A stretch of 64,000 bases of DNA from CAXBBB01 sp963841855 (GCA_963841855.1 CAWJEJ010000001.1:434001-498000); one strand, 5' to 3'; numbered from the stretch's first letter, positions 8,035-17,817 are shown. Program-made: numbers and translations. Notes: a model not told the origin generated them from the letters alone.

Positions 8035-11000
8035 CTACCCGTGCCGAGCGAGTGCGACGTGCAGTGTATGATCGCCCAGGGCGAACGTCTGCTGCGCGCG
8101 GCTGCCGGCGCCCTTGAGGGCACCTCCAAGTTCGGCGGGAGAGACGAGTTCAAACGAGAGCGCTAGCACCTCGTTCCGAATGGAGGCCGAGTGAAGCGCG
8201 ATCGCGTCTGCCAACTCGGGCTCGGCGGCGAAGCGCACAGCAATTCGGTCAGACACGTCTAGGCCAGCCTCTTTACGCAGGTTCTGGATGCGGTTGACCG
8301 TCTCGCGCGCCAGCCCCTCGGCGATCAGTTCGGGCGTCACATCGGTGTCGAGTGCGACCGTGACGCCGCCCTCGCTCGCGACGAGCCAGCCCTCGACGCC
8401 TTCGCTCGCCACGGCCAGGTCGCCCTCGTCGAGCGTCAGCAGGCCGCCATCCAGGTCGAGCGTAACGCTACCGCCAGCGACGTACTCGTCGACTTCGCTC
8501 TCGCTCATCTGACCGATGCGCGCGGCTGCGGCTTTCATGCCCTTGCCCAGCTTCTTGCCCAAGACCCGGAAGTTGGGCGCGACCGAGCGCGTCACGAAAT
8601 CGCTAGCGGCGTCGACGTATTCGATGGCTTTGACGTTGACCTCGTCCAGGATCACATCGCGTACGGCTTCGACATCGGACCGAGCAGCGTCGACTCCGAC
8701 GACGACGAGCAGCCGCTGGAGTGGCTGCCGCACGCCTTGCGCCGCTTCGTTGCGCAGTCTCAGCGTGAGCGACGAGATGGCGCGCGCCAGTTCCATCCGG
8801 CGTTCCAGATCCAGATCGCGCGCAGATTCGTCGGCATCAGGAAAGCGGCTCAGGTGAACCGATTCGGGCACGTCGCCGGGTACTACGGCCGTCAGTCTGC
8901 GGTAGAGATCGTCGGCGAAGAACGGAGCGATGGGGCTGATGACGTGCGCCAATCCGAGCAGGCACGCATGGACGGTGTGGTAGGCGGCAAGTTTGTCGGC
9001 GTCCGACTCGCCCTTCCAGAAGCGGCGGCGGCTTCTACGCAGGTACCAGTTGCTCAGGTCGTCGGCGAACGTCTCGGCGGCTCGGGCGGCCTTCGTCGGG
9101 TTGTAGTCGGCGAGCGCGGCGTCAGAATCGGCGTAGAGACCGTGCAGGCGGCTGACGATCCAGCGGTCGAGTTCGGGGCGATCGGCCAGGTCGGGCGCTG
9201 TCGACCAGTCGGGCGCGTCGAGCGCGGCGTAGGTCGAGAGGAAGGAGTAGACGTTTTCGAGCGTGCCGAAGAACTTGGAGCGCGTCTCTTGCAGACCCTT
9301 TTCGTCGAAGCGCAGGTTTTCCCACGGCGGCGCGTTGCTCATCATGTACCAGCGCACCACGTCGGCGCCGTACGCGTCGAGCGTCGCGAACGGGTCGACG
9401 GCGTTGCCTTTGGACTTGGACATCTTCTCCCCTTTGGCGTCCAGCACCAACCCGTTGACGACGACGTTGCGGTACGCCACGCTGTCTTCCAAAAGGACGG
9501 CGATGGCGTGGAGCGTGTAGAACCAACCGCGCGTCTGATCGACGCCCTCGGCGATGAAGTCAGCAGGAAACGACTGCTCGAACTTGTCCTTGTTCTCGAA
9601 CGGATAGTGCCACTGCGCAAACGGCATCGCCCCACTGTCGAACCACACGTCGATCAGGTCAGGCGTGCGCCTCATGGTGCCGCCCTTGCCGTCGGGCCAC
9701 GTGATGGCGTCGGCGTACGGGCGGTGCAGGTCGAGCTCGCCGGTTTCGGGGTTGATCGCGCCGCTGGGAAACTCGCCGCCGACTTTGGCGCGCAGTTCTT
9801 CGATTGAGCCGATGCACTCGACCTGAGACGGGTCGCGGTCGGACGTCCAGATCGGAAGCGGAGTGCCCCAATAGCGGCTGCGCGAAAGTGCCCAGTCGAC
9901 GTTGCCGCGCAGCCACTCGCCAAACCGCCCCGTCCCGACGCCCGGCGGATTCCAGCCGATCGTTTCGTTGAGTTCGACCAATCGATCTTTGTAGTCGGTC
10001 GTGCGGACGAACCAGCTGCGGACCGGATACGAGAGCAGCGGCGTGCCCTTGCGCCAGTCGTGTGGATAGTTGTGGAGGTAGGTCTCGTGGCGAAACATCA
10101 GGCCGCGCTCGCGCAGGTCTCGTGCGAGGACTTTGTCGGCATCCTTGAACCACATGCCTCCGACCAGGGGAACGTCCGGCGAGAACGTGCCGTCGGGCTC
10201 GACCGGGTTGAAGAGCGGCATGTCATGCGCCTGTCCTGTCGCGAAGTCGTCGGCGCCGAACGCGGGCGCGGTGTGGACGACGCCGGTGCCATCGCTCGTG
10301 GTGACGTATTCCGCCGTCACGACCTGCCACGCGCGCTGGCTCCCCTCCTCCTGGGCGAACCAGTCGAAGAACGGCTCATACCGCATCCCAGCCATCTCAC
10401 TTCCCTTGCGCTCGCCGACGATCCGGTACTCTGCGTCGCCCAGCACGCTCAACCGCTCGCGCGCCAGGATCAGCCGCTCGCCGGACTCGGCCAGTTCGGC
10501 CGTCACATAATCGACGCCCGCGCCGACCGCCATCGCCGTGTTGCTCGGCGTCGTCCACGGCGTCGTCGTCCACATCAGCAGAAACGTGTTTTCTTCGCCG
10601 ATGACACGCGCTTTGACGTAGATCGACGGGTCTTGCACCTCTTTGTAGCCCAGGCTGACCTCGTGCGATGAGAGAACGGTGTTGTTGGCCGGGCTGTACC
10701 ACTGGATTTTGTACCCTTGGTAGAGCAGACCTTTGTCGAACAGGCGCTTGAGCAGGTGCCAGACGCTTTCGATGTACTCGTTCTCGAACGTGACGTAGGG
10801 TGCTTCCAAGTCGACCCAGTACCCCATGCGCTGCGTCAGGTCGTCCCACTGGTCCTTGTACTTGAGGACGGACTTGCGGCACTCAGCGTTGTATTTGGCG
10901 ATGCCGTAGGCCTCGACCTGGTGCCGACCTTCCAATCCCAGCGCCTTCTCGACTTCGATCTCGACGGGCAGGCCATGCGTGTCCCAACCAGCTTTGCGCT

Positions 11001-11253
11001 CGACTCGGTAGCCTTTGAGCGTTTTATAGCGGCAGAACGCGTCTTTGACCGTGCGACCCATCGCGTGGTGAATGCCGGGACGCCCGTTAGCCGTCGGCGG
11101 GCCTTCGTAAAACGCGAATGAGGGCGCGTCGGGGCGGTCCATGCTGCGCTCGAAAATGCGGTGCTCGGTCCACCACGCGCGGAGTTCGTCCTCGCGCGTC
11201 TGGGCGGGGCGGGTGTCGAGAGCGGGGAGCGTAGAGCGGTCGTTGGAGGCCAT
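8035..11253 (-). CDS. ileS: Isoleucyl-tRNA synthetase
   Basis: A class I aminoacyl-tRNA synthetase of 1072 residues when started at MASNDRSTLP. HIGH-type motif GIHHAMG is at about 60-66 and the KMSKS loop as GEKMSKSKGN at about 600. Length and the lack of a C-terminal cysteine zinc finger fit the type 2 (eukaryote-like, often mupirocin-tolerant) group rather than the roughly 930-residue type 1. The editing CP1 domain lies between the motifs. A longer frame reaches 11376, but the extra 41 residues are Arg-rich and unlike the family. Upstream, at 11277-11284, lies a possible -7 element. Confidence 0.97.
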   Translation of the reverse strand: MASNDRSTLPALDTRPAQTREDELRAWWTEHRIFERSMDRPDAPSFAFYEGPPTANGRPGIHHAMGRTVKDAFCRYKTLKGYRVERKAGWDTHGLPVEIEVEKALGLEGRHQVEAYGIAKYNAECRKSVLKYKDQWDDLTQRMGYWVDLEAPYVTFENEYIESVWHLLKRLFDKGLLYQGYKIQWYSPANNTVLSSHEVSLGYKEVQDPSIYVKARVIGEENTFLLMWTTTPWTTPSNTAMAVGAGVDYVTAELAESGERLILARERLSVLGDAEYRIVGERKGSEMAGMRYEPFFDWFAQEEGSQRAWQVVTAEYVTTSDGTGVVHTAPAFGADDFATGQAHDMPLFNPVEPDGTFSPDVPLVGGMWFKDADKVLARDLRERGLMFRHETYLHNYPHDWRKGTPLLSYPVRSWFVRTTDYKDRLVELNETIGWNPPGVGTGRFGEWLRGNVDWALSRSRYWGTPLPIWTSDRDPSQVECIGSIEELRAKVGGEFPSGAINPETGELDLHRPYADAITWPDGKGGTMRRTPDLIDVWFDSGAMPFAQWHYPFENKDKFEQSFPADFIAEGVDQTRGWFYTLHAIAVLLEDSVAYRNVVVNGLVLDAKGEKMSKSKGNAVDPFATLDAYGADVVRWYMMSNAPPWENLRFDEKGLQETRSKFFGTLENVYSFLSTYAALDAPDWSTAPDLADRPELDRWIVSRLHGLYADSDAALADYNPTKAARAAETFADDLSNWYLRRSRRRFWKGESDADKLAAYHTVHACLLGLAHVISPIAPFFADDLYRRLTAVVPGDVPESVHLSRFPDADESARDLDLERRMELARAISSLTLRLRNEAAQGVRQPLQRLLVVVGVDAARSDVEAVRDVILDEVNVKAIEYVDAASDFVTRSVAPNFRVLGKKLGKGMKAAAARIGQMSESEVDEYVAGGSVTLDLDGGLLTLDEGDLAVASEGVEGWLVASEGGVTVALDTDVTPELIAEGLARETVNRIQNLRKEAGLDVSDRIAVRFAAEPELADAIALHSASIRNEVLALSFELVSPAELGGALKGAGSRAQQTFALGDHTLHVALARHG

Positions 11254-11276
11254 GCAGAGTCGGTCGAGGGCGGCTC

Positions 11277-11284
11277 GAAAGATA
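11277..11284 (-). promoter_or_regulatory. Possible -7 promoter element for ileS
   Basis: On the minus strand the bases read TATCTTTC, one mismatch from TAnnTTTG, ending 23 bases before the ileS ATG. A TTC occurs roughly 22 bases further upstream in place of the -33 TTG. Weak but consistent with the chosen start. Confidence 0.3.
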
Positions 11285-11439
11285 GCGAGCGGCAGGCGCG
11301 CGGGTGCGAAGCGACGTTGCATACAGCGGCCGGACGGTCGGTTGCGGTTTGCCTCCTCTCCCATCACAAAACGCAAGCGCTCTTTTCAGCCGCCCGACTT
11401 GCATGAGCCTTATTCTGCTCCCTCTCACTCCCTCGCCCC

Positions 11440-11712
11440 ATGAATCTCTGCCGCGTCGTCGGAACGGCCGTTGCGCCGCGCAAGGACGTCACGCTGCGTC
11501 CAGCCAAGTTGCTCGCCGTCCGCACGCTCTCGGCCGACGGGAGCGTGAGCGGGGGGATCCAGGTCGCGCTCGATCCAGGCTTCGGTGCGGGCGTGGGCGA
11601 TGCCGTTTTGACGGCCAAGGAAGGCGCGGTGAGCGAGCAGCTGATGGGCGAGCCGACGCCTGCCAATCTCGTCATTATCGGTGTCGTCGAGGATTGGACC
11701 GTCGAGGGCTGA
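11440..11712 (+). CDS. EutN/CcmL-type bacterial microcompartment vertex protein (orphan)
   Basis: The 90-residue protein aligns by eye along its whole length with the pentameric vertex proteins CcmL and EutN. It starts MNLCRVVGTAVAPRKD and keeps the LRPAKLLAVRTL strand, the VALDPGFGAGVGDAVLT segment and the terminal NLVIIGVVEDWTVE. In carboxysomes and metabolosomes such pentamers cap the shell corners (family knowledge). No hexameric shell protein, signature enzyme or second vertex gene lies anywhere in this window, so its job here is unclear; lone EutN-like genes occur in other bacteria outside shell operons. Starts with a CT-rich leader and ends 19 bases from a convergent gene. Confidence 0.85.
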   Translation: MNLCRVVGTAVAPRKDVTLRPAKLLAVRTLSADGSVSGGIQVALDPGFGAGVGDAVLTAKEGAVSEQLMGEPTPANLVIIGVVEDWTVEG

Positions 11713-11731
11713 TGCGGAGCCTGGAAGCTAC

Positions 11732-13983
11732 CTACCGCGCAACGACGACGGCTCGGCTGACGACTCCGCTAGGCGTGACGGCTCGGACGAGGTAGAGGCC
11801 CGGCGCGTGCGGCGACGTGTCCCACTCGGCGGTTGCGCTTGCAACGCCAAGCGTGGCGACGCGGCGGCCGGTCAGGTCGAATACCTCGGCCTGAATCGTT
11901 CCCGTGGGCAGGGTGACGAAGACGCGCCCAGCGGCAGGGTTGGGGTGGACCGTTAGTTCTGCGCTTGGTAGGGTCGACGACTCGGACTCCCCGACGAAGA
12001 TCGGCTCGTTGAGCATCAGCAGCCCGTAGGCCGTTGCCACGAATATGCGGTAGCCGTCGAACCCTAAAGAGCGTATTCCGGCTGCCGAAAGTCTCTGTGA
12101 CATCCCGCCAGGAGACTGGTAAACGCGCTTCATCTCGGTCGTGCCTTCGTCGATGCACCAAACCTCCTCTCGAGTGACCACGCACATGTTGAGCGCTCCG
12201 ACGAGGCGAGCGCCTGCGAGGTCGACGCTGTCGGGGAGCGTCCATCCCTCGTCCGGGTTGGCTACCGTGCTCGACAGCCCGCGTAGCACGGTGTGACCAG
12301 CTAGAGCGCCGAGAATGGGAATGGGCGTCGCCGAAGCGCCCGCCTTCCCCATGCGGATCGACTCGGATCCATACTCGATGCTGCGCACCGGCCCGACAGC
12401 CCTGGTGTCTACTCTGATCGTCCAGGTGGCTCCGCTGTCGGCCGAAGCGTAGATCCCATCGCTTCCGCCAGCGAGAATAGGAAATGCGAAGGACGCGGGT
12501 TCGGAATCGAAGAATCCTTGTTCCGAAACGCGCTCGAACGTGATCCCGCGGTCAGTTGATCTCGCGGTCCCACCTTGCTCACTGGTCGCGATGATCAGTC
12601 CATCGCCGCTTGCGACAAAGGAGGCGTTCCCCAGCTCATCGTTCAGGTAGCGCCACTCGCCCTGCTCCCAGATCGCTCCGCCCGAACCGAAAAGGTCGTC
12701 TATCTCGACTAGAAACTCGTCTCCCTCCAGGCCCCACCCCCAAGGCGTTCGCTCGATGTGCGTTACCAGATCAGGGTGCTCTGGCGAAGGCGCGGCGGCG
12801 AGCGTCCACTCGGGGCGGCATCGCGGCTCGACGCACGGCATCTCCAGATTCCACAATCCGAGATCGGTGAGCGCGAGAGGATCCGATGCATAGGACGAAC
12901 TCAAGACGTGTACGGTTTGCATACCGAATCCTACCTCGCCGGTCTGCCCACTCGACCGGTCGATTCGGGCTACGCCGGGCACCGTACAATCGCCCGGACC
13001 GTCGATCAGGACGACGCATTCGGAGACGGAAGAGACCAGGATGCGGCTGCTCGTCGCGGCCAGCGAGCGGACTGCTGCGTCGCCGGGCGCGTCGTACAAC
13101 CGGTCGAAGCGGTATGCCCCACCGCCTGTCGGCACGTACCGGTCCACCTGCCCATAGCGTCCGACAAGCACTTCGCCCGGAGCGACGTGGAGCGCGGTCG
13201 CCTGCACGTCGGGCGCTTGGGGACCGTAGCACTTCACTTCGGTCTGCTCGTTGTAGGTCGCCCACGTTCCATCCGGCGCGCGCACGTGGAGGCCGCCGAC
13301 CGAACACCACAAAATGCCCGACTCTCCCGACGCTACGACGATCGTCCCGTCGGCCAGCGCGTCTATTGCACGCACCTGCGCGGTGAAGCGTCCATCAGTG
13401 CCGGGACCGCCAAGTGTGTCCCAGCGTGCAGACGCGACGTTCCATTCGAGAAGGCGACTCTGGCGGGTGAAGTTGGGCCGCTGCCCAACTCCGGCAGTAT
13501 ACACGCGACCGTTCTGCGCTCGAAACACGCGGCTTCCTCCGACGCCAATCGCATTCCAGGTAGCTCCTCCGTCGCGCGTCACGTACTGCGGATCGTCTCT
13601 CCCGCTCGATTTGCCTGTGGCGACGAGCGTCGTGTCGTCGGCGCGCGCAACCGAGTGCAGCGGCTCCGGACCGGCTGCGAGGAGCGCCCACGTAGTCCCG
13701 TCGTCGGTCGACCGGTAGACGCCCGCATCCGTCGCGGCGAGGGTTTCGCCCCCGGCGTTCGAGAAACCGTTGACATCGGCCAGGTCGACGACCGTCCACG
13801 TCTCGCCGTGGTCTGCCGAGTGGCCCACGCGTCCGATCTCGTCGACGGCGAGCAGCGCGCCGGACTGGGTAGTGTGCAAGACGGGCAGCAGTCCGCCGGG
13901 GGGACCGCCGACGTTTGTCCATCCGAGTTGCTGCGCCTGAGCGGCGCGGCGATGCACAAGAGGGCGAGGAGTAGGTAGCGCAT
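11732..13983 (-). pseudogene. Secreted T9SS cargo protein with C-terminal sorting domain; frameshift in the signal peptide
   Basis: From about 13957 the frame runs about 740 residues. It carries repeated beta-propeller-like segments (DHGETWTVV, DDGTTWALL, RDGGATWNAI, DSGATWTIR), resembling sialidase/YCF48-type repeats. It ends in a type-A sorting domain (TVHPNPAAGRVFVTLP ... GLYLVRAV), the signal recognised by the type IX secretion machinery. The signal peptide is in another frame: ATG at 13983 gives MRYLLLALLCIAA, and one added base near 13944 would join it to AQAQQLGWTNVGG, a perfect cleavage site. Without that base, only a GTG at 13957 lacking any signal would be used. So this is a single-base deletion or an assembly error. 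Its role is unknown; attachment through PorU/PorV (29.6-34.8 kb) is expected. Confidence 0.75.
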
Positions 13984-14047
13984 CGGTGTTGGGAGCAGAC
14001 TACCTCCAATGTCCGACTGCGCCTCGTGCTTTGCAAACGGGGACGCG

Positions 14048-15145
14048 TTACGAAACGCTTCGCAGCAGCGCCCCTTCGAGCGTCAGACCCGGCCCAAACG
14101 CCATCGCGACGCCCCAGCCCAACTCCTCCCCTGCCTGTATCCGGTCGAGGTAGCGGCGGAGCACGAAGAGGATCGTCGCGGACGACATGTTGCCATAGTC
14201 GCGCAATACCGTCATACTCTCGGCAACGTCTGCCTCGCCCAGGCCCAGCAGGCGGACGAACGCGTCGACGACGGCCTTTCCACCCGGATGGATCGCCCAC
14301 CAGTCGACGCCGCCTTCGTCCAGTCCGTGCGGGCCGAGCAGCAGGTCGAGGTATTGAGGCAATTTGCGCGCGAGCACGACCGGCACGCGCGGCGAGAGCG
14401 TCATATCGAAGCCAGTATTGCCCACGTCCCACGTCATGTGCTCCATCGAGTCGTCGTCGAGCAGCGCGCGCTCGTCGACCAGTTCGATCGTGCCGGGCCT
14501 GGTTTGGCCGCTGATGACGGCGGCGGCGCATCCATCGGCGAAGAGCGCATTGACGACGGCCTGGGCCATGCTGTCGCTCGTCTGGAAGTGGATCGTGCAC
14601 AGTTCGCAGCACACGACGAGTACGACGGCGTCGGGGTCGACGGCGACGAAGCCGCGCGCCACGCGTAGCGCGTTGAACGCAGCATAGCAGCCCATAAAAC
14701 CCACCTGCACGCGCTTCGTCGACGGCGGCAGGCCCAGACGCTTGACCAGTTCGATGTCGGGGCCAGGCGCGAAGAAGCCCGTACAGGTGGCATAGACGAC
14801 GTGCGTGACCTCGGCAGGGTCGCGGCCCGCACGCTGGAGGGCTTCGCGCGCGGTCCGCTCGGCCAGAGGGACGGCAACTTGGCGGTAAAGCGCGTTGCGC
14901 TGCGCCGTCGTCGGGGCCGGTTCGAGATTCCAGTTGGGCGGGTAGAACGTGAAGTCGGATGCGTCGCCGCGCGTGTAGTCGGCGATGGCGCTGTAGCGCG
15001 TGCCGATAGTGGTGCGGTCGTACAGGTCAGGGATCGCCTCGCGCACCTTGGGCGGCAGGCTCTCGACGCGCGACATAAACTCTGCCGCTTCAGCCGACGT
15101 GCGGCTGTGTTCGGGGTTGCCGGTGGCGATGGCTTCTATGATCAT
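14048..15145 (-). CDS. Type III polyketide synthase (chalcone/stilbene synthase family)
   Basis: The 365-residue homodimeric-type enzyme has the full Cys-His-Asn triad of the family: C153 in GFMGCYAAF, H286 in WAIHPGGKAVVD and N319 in YGNMSSATILF. Such enzymes extend a starter CoA with malonyl-CoA and cyclise it to pyrones, resorcinols or phloroglucinols. The substrate cannot be predicted from sequence alone. A second cysteine-rich stretch (VVCCELCT) is seen in bacterial members. It lies 73 bases after dapD on the same strand. No methyltransferase, oxidase or prenyltransferase that would tailor a resorcinol is adjacent. The ATG at 15145 gives MIIEAIATGNPEH, the usual family N-terminus. Confidence 0.94.
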   Translation of the reverse strand: MIIEAIATGNPEHSRTSAEAAEFMSRVESLPPKVREAIPDLYDRTTIGTRYSAIADYTRGDASDFTFYPPNWNLEPAPTTAQRNALYRQVAVPLAERTAREALQRAGRDPAEVTHVVYATCTGFFAPGPDIELVKRLGLPPSTKRVQVGFMGCYAAFNALRVARGFVAVDPDAVVLVVCCELCTIHFQTSDSMAQAVVNALFADGCAAAVISGQTRPGTIELVDERALLDDDSMEHMTWDVGNTGFDMTLSPRVPVVLARKLPQYLDLLLGPHGLDEGGVDWWAIHPGGKAVVDAFVRLLGLGEADVAESMTVLRDYGNMSSATILFVLRRYLDRIQAGEELGWGVAMAFGPGLTLEGALLRSVS

Positions 15146-15218
15146 GGGGCGGCGGTTCGAGCGTAGAATCGGGCAACGCGCGTCGGCTCGTTTGGACTCC
15201 GCCGCCCGACCCGGCGCG

Positions 15219-16067
15219 TCAGCGCAGCACGTCTTCGAGCCGGACGGCGGCGTCGGTCTTACCGTCGCGGTACTTGACGATGATCGGTGCGTAGAGGCTC
15301 AAGCCCTGCTCGCGCGCCCATCCGCCCGAGGCGGCGCGGGCTCCGGGAACGACGACCGCACCGGCTGGAATCGTCAGCGGCGCGTCGGCGGTGGCGCGGA
15401 GGATGCGTTCGTTGGGCAGGTCGAAAACCGGAGTGGCCGCCGTCAGCGAGACGCCTGGAGCCAGAACGGCGCCCGCGCACACGCGGACACCTTCGTAGAC
15501 GCCGCACCCGCCGCCGATCATCGCGTCGTCTTCGATCACGACCGGAGCGGCGCCGACGGGTTCGAGCACGCCGCCGATCTGGACGGCCGCGCTCAGGTGA
15601 ACACGCTTGCCGATCTGCGCGCACGAGCCGACGAGCGCGTGGCTGTCGACCATCGTCCCCTCATCGACGTACGCGCCGACGTTGACGTAGGCGGGCGGCA
15701 TCACGACGACGCCGGGAGCGACGTAGGCGCCGTCGCGGATCGAGCTTCCGCCGGGCACGACGCGCACGCGCTCCTCCACGCTCAGCGGCCGAACGGGATA
15801 GGTGTCCTTGTCGACGAACGGCTGCGGCTCGCCCGCCATCTCGACCAGCACGCCCATGCGGAAGCCGGTCAAGATGCCCTGCTTGACCCACGCGTGGACG
15901 GTCCAGCCGCCGCCGCCATCGGGCGAGGCGGCGCGGACCTGTCCCCTGCGCAGCGCTTCGCGGAAGGCATCGAACGTCGCGCGGTCGGCGGGCGTGAAGC
16001 TGGAAGCCGAGGCCAGCGCTTCGATGCGAGCGCGGAGATCGTCCGCGGCGTGCTCAGCGCGGCTCAC
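15219..16067 (-). CDS. dapD: Tetrahydrodipicolinate N-succinyltransferase (DapD)
   Basis: DapD succinylates tetrahydrodipicolinate in the succinylase branch of lysine and diaminopimelate synthesis. The protein has a helical N-terminal domain (about 1-100) and a left-handed beta-helix of hexapeptide repeats (about 105-230: GAYVAPGVVVMPPAYVNVGA, GTMVDSHALVGSCAQIGKRV). I start it at GTG 16067 (282 residues), whose GTGA overlaps the dapA stop. A longer frame from 16106 adds 13 residues read from dapA's own end. This overlap indicates translational coupling in a dapB-dapA-dapD operon. Confidence 0.95.
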   Translation of the reverse strand: MSRAEHAADDLRARIEALASASSFTPADRATFDAFREALRRGQVRAASPDGGGGWTVHAWVKQGILTGFRMGVLVEMAGEPQPFVDKDTYPVRPLSVEERVRVVPGGSSIRDGAYVAPGVVVMPPAYVNVGAYVDEGTMVDSHALVGSCAQIGKRVHLSAAVQIGGVLEPVGAAPVVIEDDAMIGGGCGVYEGVRVCAGAVLAPGVSLTAATPVFDLPNERILRATADAPLTIPAGAVVVPGARAASGGWAREQGLSLYAPIIVKYRDGKTDAAVRLEDVLR

Positions 16068-16972
16068 GCCGACACCTCGGCAAAGGCGCCCAACTCGTCC
16101 AGGCACGTGCGCAGGCGCTCGCGCGTGGCGTCCTCGACCGAGACGAGCGGCAGGCGCAGCACGTCGCCGATCAGGCCCATCATCGCCAGGGCGGCCTTGG
16201 CGGGCGCCGGGTTGGTCTCGGCGAAGAGCGCGTCCATCAGCGGCAGCAGCTCGAAGTGCTTGCCACGCGCCGTCTCCACGTCGCCGCTCAGCGCGGCGTC
16301 GACCATCTCGGCCATCTGGCGGGGCGCGACGTTGCTCGTCACGCTCACGACGCCGTCGGCTCCGAGCGCGAGCATCGGCAGCGTCAGCGCGTCGTCGCCG
16401 CTCAAGACGGCGAAGCCCTCGGGGCGGTCGCGCAGAATCGCCATGACTTGGTTCAGATCGCCCGACGCCTCCTTGATGGCGACGATGTTGCCGATCTCGG
16501 CCAGCGCCAGCGTCGTCTGAGCCGATAGGTTGCTCGACGTGCGTCCGGGCACGTTGTAGAGCACGATGGGCATGTCCGGATGGGCGCTAGCGATGGCGGC
16601 GTAATGAGCGCGCAGACCGGCCTGCGTCGGCTTGTTGTAGTAGGGCGCCACGGCGAGGAACGCGTCGGCTCCAGCCTCGCGGACACGGGCCGCGTTGGCG
16701 ATGGCGACGGCCGTGTTGTTCGACCCGATTCCTGCCAGCACGCGCGCGCCATAGCGCCGGGCGACCTCGGCGGCGGCGTTGACGATCTGCTGATCCTCTT
16801 CGGCCGTCGTCGTCGCGCTCTCACCGGTCGTGCCGACGGGGACGAGCGTGCGGATGCCTGCGTCGATCTGGCGGCGGGCCATGCGGCGCATCGCGGTCAG
16901 GTCGAGTTCGCCGTCGGGCGTGAATGGGGTTACGAGCGCGGTAGCGGTGCCGCGGAGCCAGGAGGTGTCCAT
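16064..16972 (-). CDS. dapA: 4-hydroxy-tetrahydrodipicolinate synthase (DapA)
   Basis: A TIM-barrel aldolase of 302 residues that condenses pyruvate with aspartate semialdehyde. The Schiff-base lysine is K167 in VAIKEASGD, the catalytic tyrosine Y139 in VLYNVPGRT, and the GTTGES loop (47-52) is the carboxylate-binding motif. The start at ATG 16972 (MDTSWLRGTATAL) follows a pyrimidine-rich leader. The open frame extends much further upstream, but that part is a shadow of dapB. It follows dapB by 29 bases and overlaps dapD by 4 bases. Confidence 0.97.
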   Translation of the reverse strand: MDTSWLRGTATALVTPFTPDGELDLTAMRRMARRQIDAGIRTLVPVGTTGESATTTAEEDQQIVNAAAEVARRYGARVLAGIGSNNTAVAIANAARVREAGADAFLAVAPYYNKPTQAGLRAHYAAIASAHPDMPIVLYNVPGRTSSNLSAQTTLALAEIGNIVAIKEASGDLNQVMAILRDRPEGFAVLSGDDALTLPMLALGADGVVSVTSNVAPRQMAEMVDAALSGDVETARGKHFELLPLMDALFAETNPAPAKAALAMMGLIGDVLRLPLVSVEDATRERLRTCLDELGAFAEVSA

Positions 16973-17001
16973 AGAGAAAAACGTCTGAGAGAACGGATGG
17001 A

Positions 17002-17709
17002 TTAGGGAGAGGGCGCGAGCACGTCGTCCAGCACGTCCGCGAAGGCGAAGACGCCGCGCTTTCCGACGATCCAGCGGGCCGCGCGTAGCGCACCGTCGGC
17101 GAATCCGTCGCGCGTGCGAGCTTCGTGCGAAAGCAAGATCTGATCCGCCGCCGAGTCGAAGCCGACGCGGTGCGTGCCTGGAATGTGCCCCGCGCGGACG
17201 ACAGCGACGGGCAAGTCGTCGCCGTACGCCTCGTCGACGATGCGCTTGACGTGCAGCGCCGTGCCCGATGGCGCGTCGCGTTTGGCAGCGTGGTGGTGCT
17301 CTTCCATGAACGCCGAATAGCCCGCCTGGGCGAACTGCTCGGCCGCCTGGGCGATGACGCGGAAAAACAAGGCTACGCCGACCGAGAAGTTGGCTGCATG
17401 AATCAGCGCGCCGCCCTGCTCCTCGACCGAGCGAAGCACGTCGGACCGGCGATCGTCCCACCCAGTCGTTCCGACGACGATCGGCACGCCTGCGCCCAGG
17501 CAAACCGACACGCTGCGCGCCACGCTCTCGCCGTGCGAGAAGTCGACGGCCACGTCGGCGCCGCTGAGGTCGGCCGCGTCGAAAGGCTCGTCTAGCCGGG
17601 CGCATACGTCGAGCCCGTAGCCAGCCGCCATCGCGTCGAGCCGCTGGCCCATCCGTCCATATCCGATTAGGGCGAGGCGCGGCGAAGTCGTGGAGCGGGC
17701 GAGGGACAT
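17002..17709 (-). CDS. dapB: 4-hydroxy-tetrahydrodipicolinate reductase (DapB)
   Basis: The NAD(P)H-dependent enzyme after DapA in the pathway, 235 residues. The N-terminal Rossmann motif is GYGRMGQ (about 12-18). The substrate site shows EEHHHAAKRDAPSGTAL, with the catalytic His pair and Lys, and GSGKS-like anion binding replaced by the DAPSGTA loop typical of the family. The C-terminal part (VGFDSAADQILLSHEARTRD) is conserved. First gene of the dapB-dapA-dapD run; divergent from the M20 deacylase with 108 bases between starts. Confidence 0.96.
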   Translation of the reverse strand: MSLARSTTSPRLALIGYGRMGQRLDAMAAGYGLDVCARLDEPFDAADLSGADVAVDFSHGESVARSVSVCLGAGVPIVVGTTGWDDRRSDVLRSVEEQGGALIHAANFSVGVALFFRVIAQAAEQFAQAGYSAFMEEHHHAAKRDAPSGTALHVKRIVDEAYGDDLPVAVVRAGHIPGTHRVGFDSAADQILLSHEARTRDGFADGALRAARWIVGKRGVFAFADVLDDVLAPSP

Positions 17710-17817
17710 GATCCGAAAATAACCGAGAGTGATGTGCTCGGAATCGCCGCAACGAGAGTGTCACACTGCGCGCAATCCTACGCTCACGTAGTTTGGACGG
17801 CCATCTCACGCCGCGCC

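Noticed and set aside
11254..11439. T-box or other riboswitch before ileS
   Set aside because: No T-box-like conserved bulge, specifier loop or antiterminator could be recognised; the gap is short and divergent.
12758..13978. 406-residue plus-strand frame over the T9SS cargo gene
   Set aside because: Shadow; the opposite strand carries propeller repeats and a sorting domain.
15000..16520. 506-residue plus-strand frame over the dapD/dapA region
   Set aside because: Spans parts of three real minus-strand genes; not protein-like.
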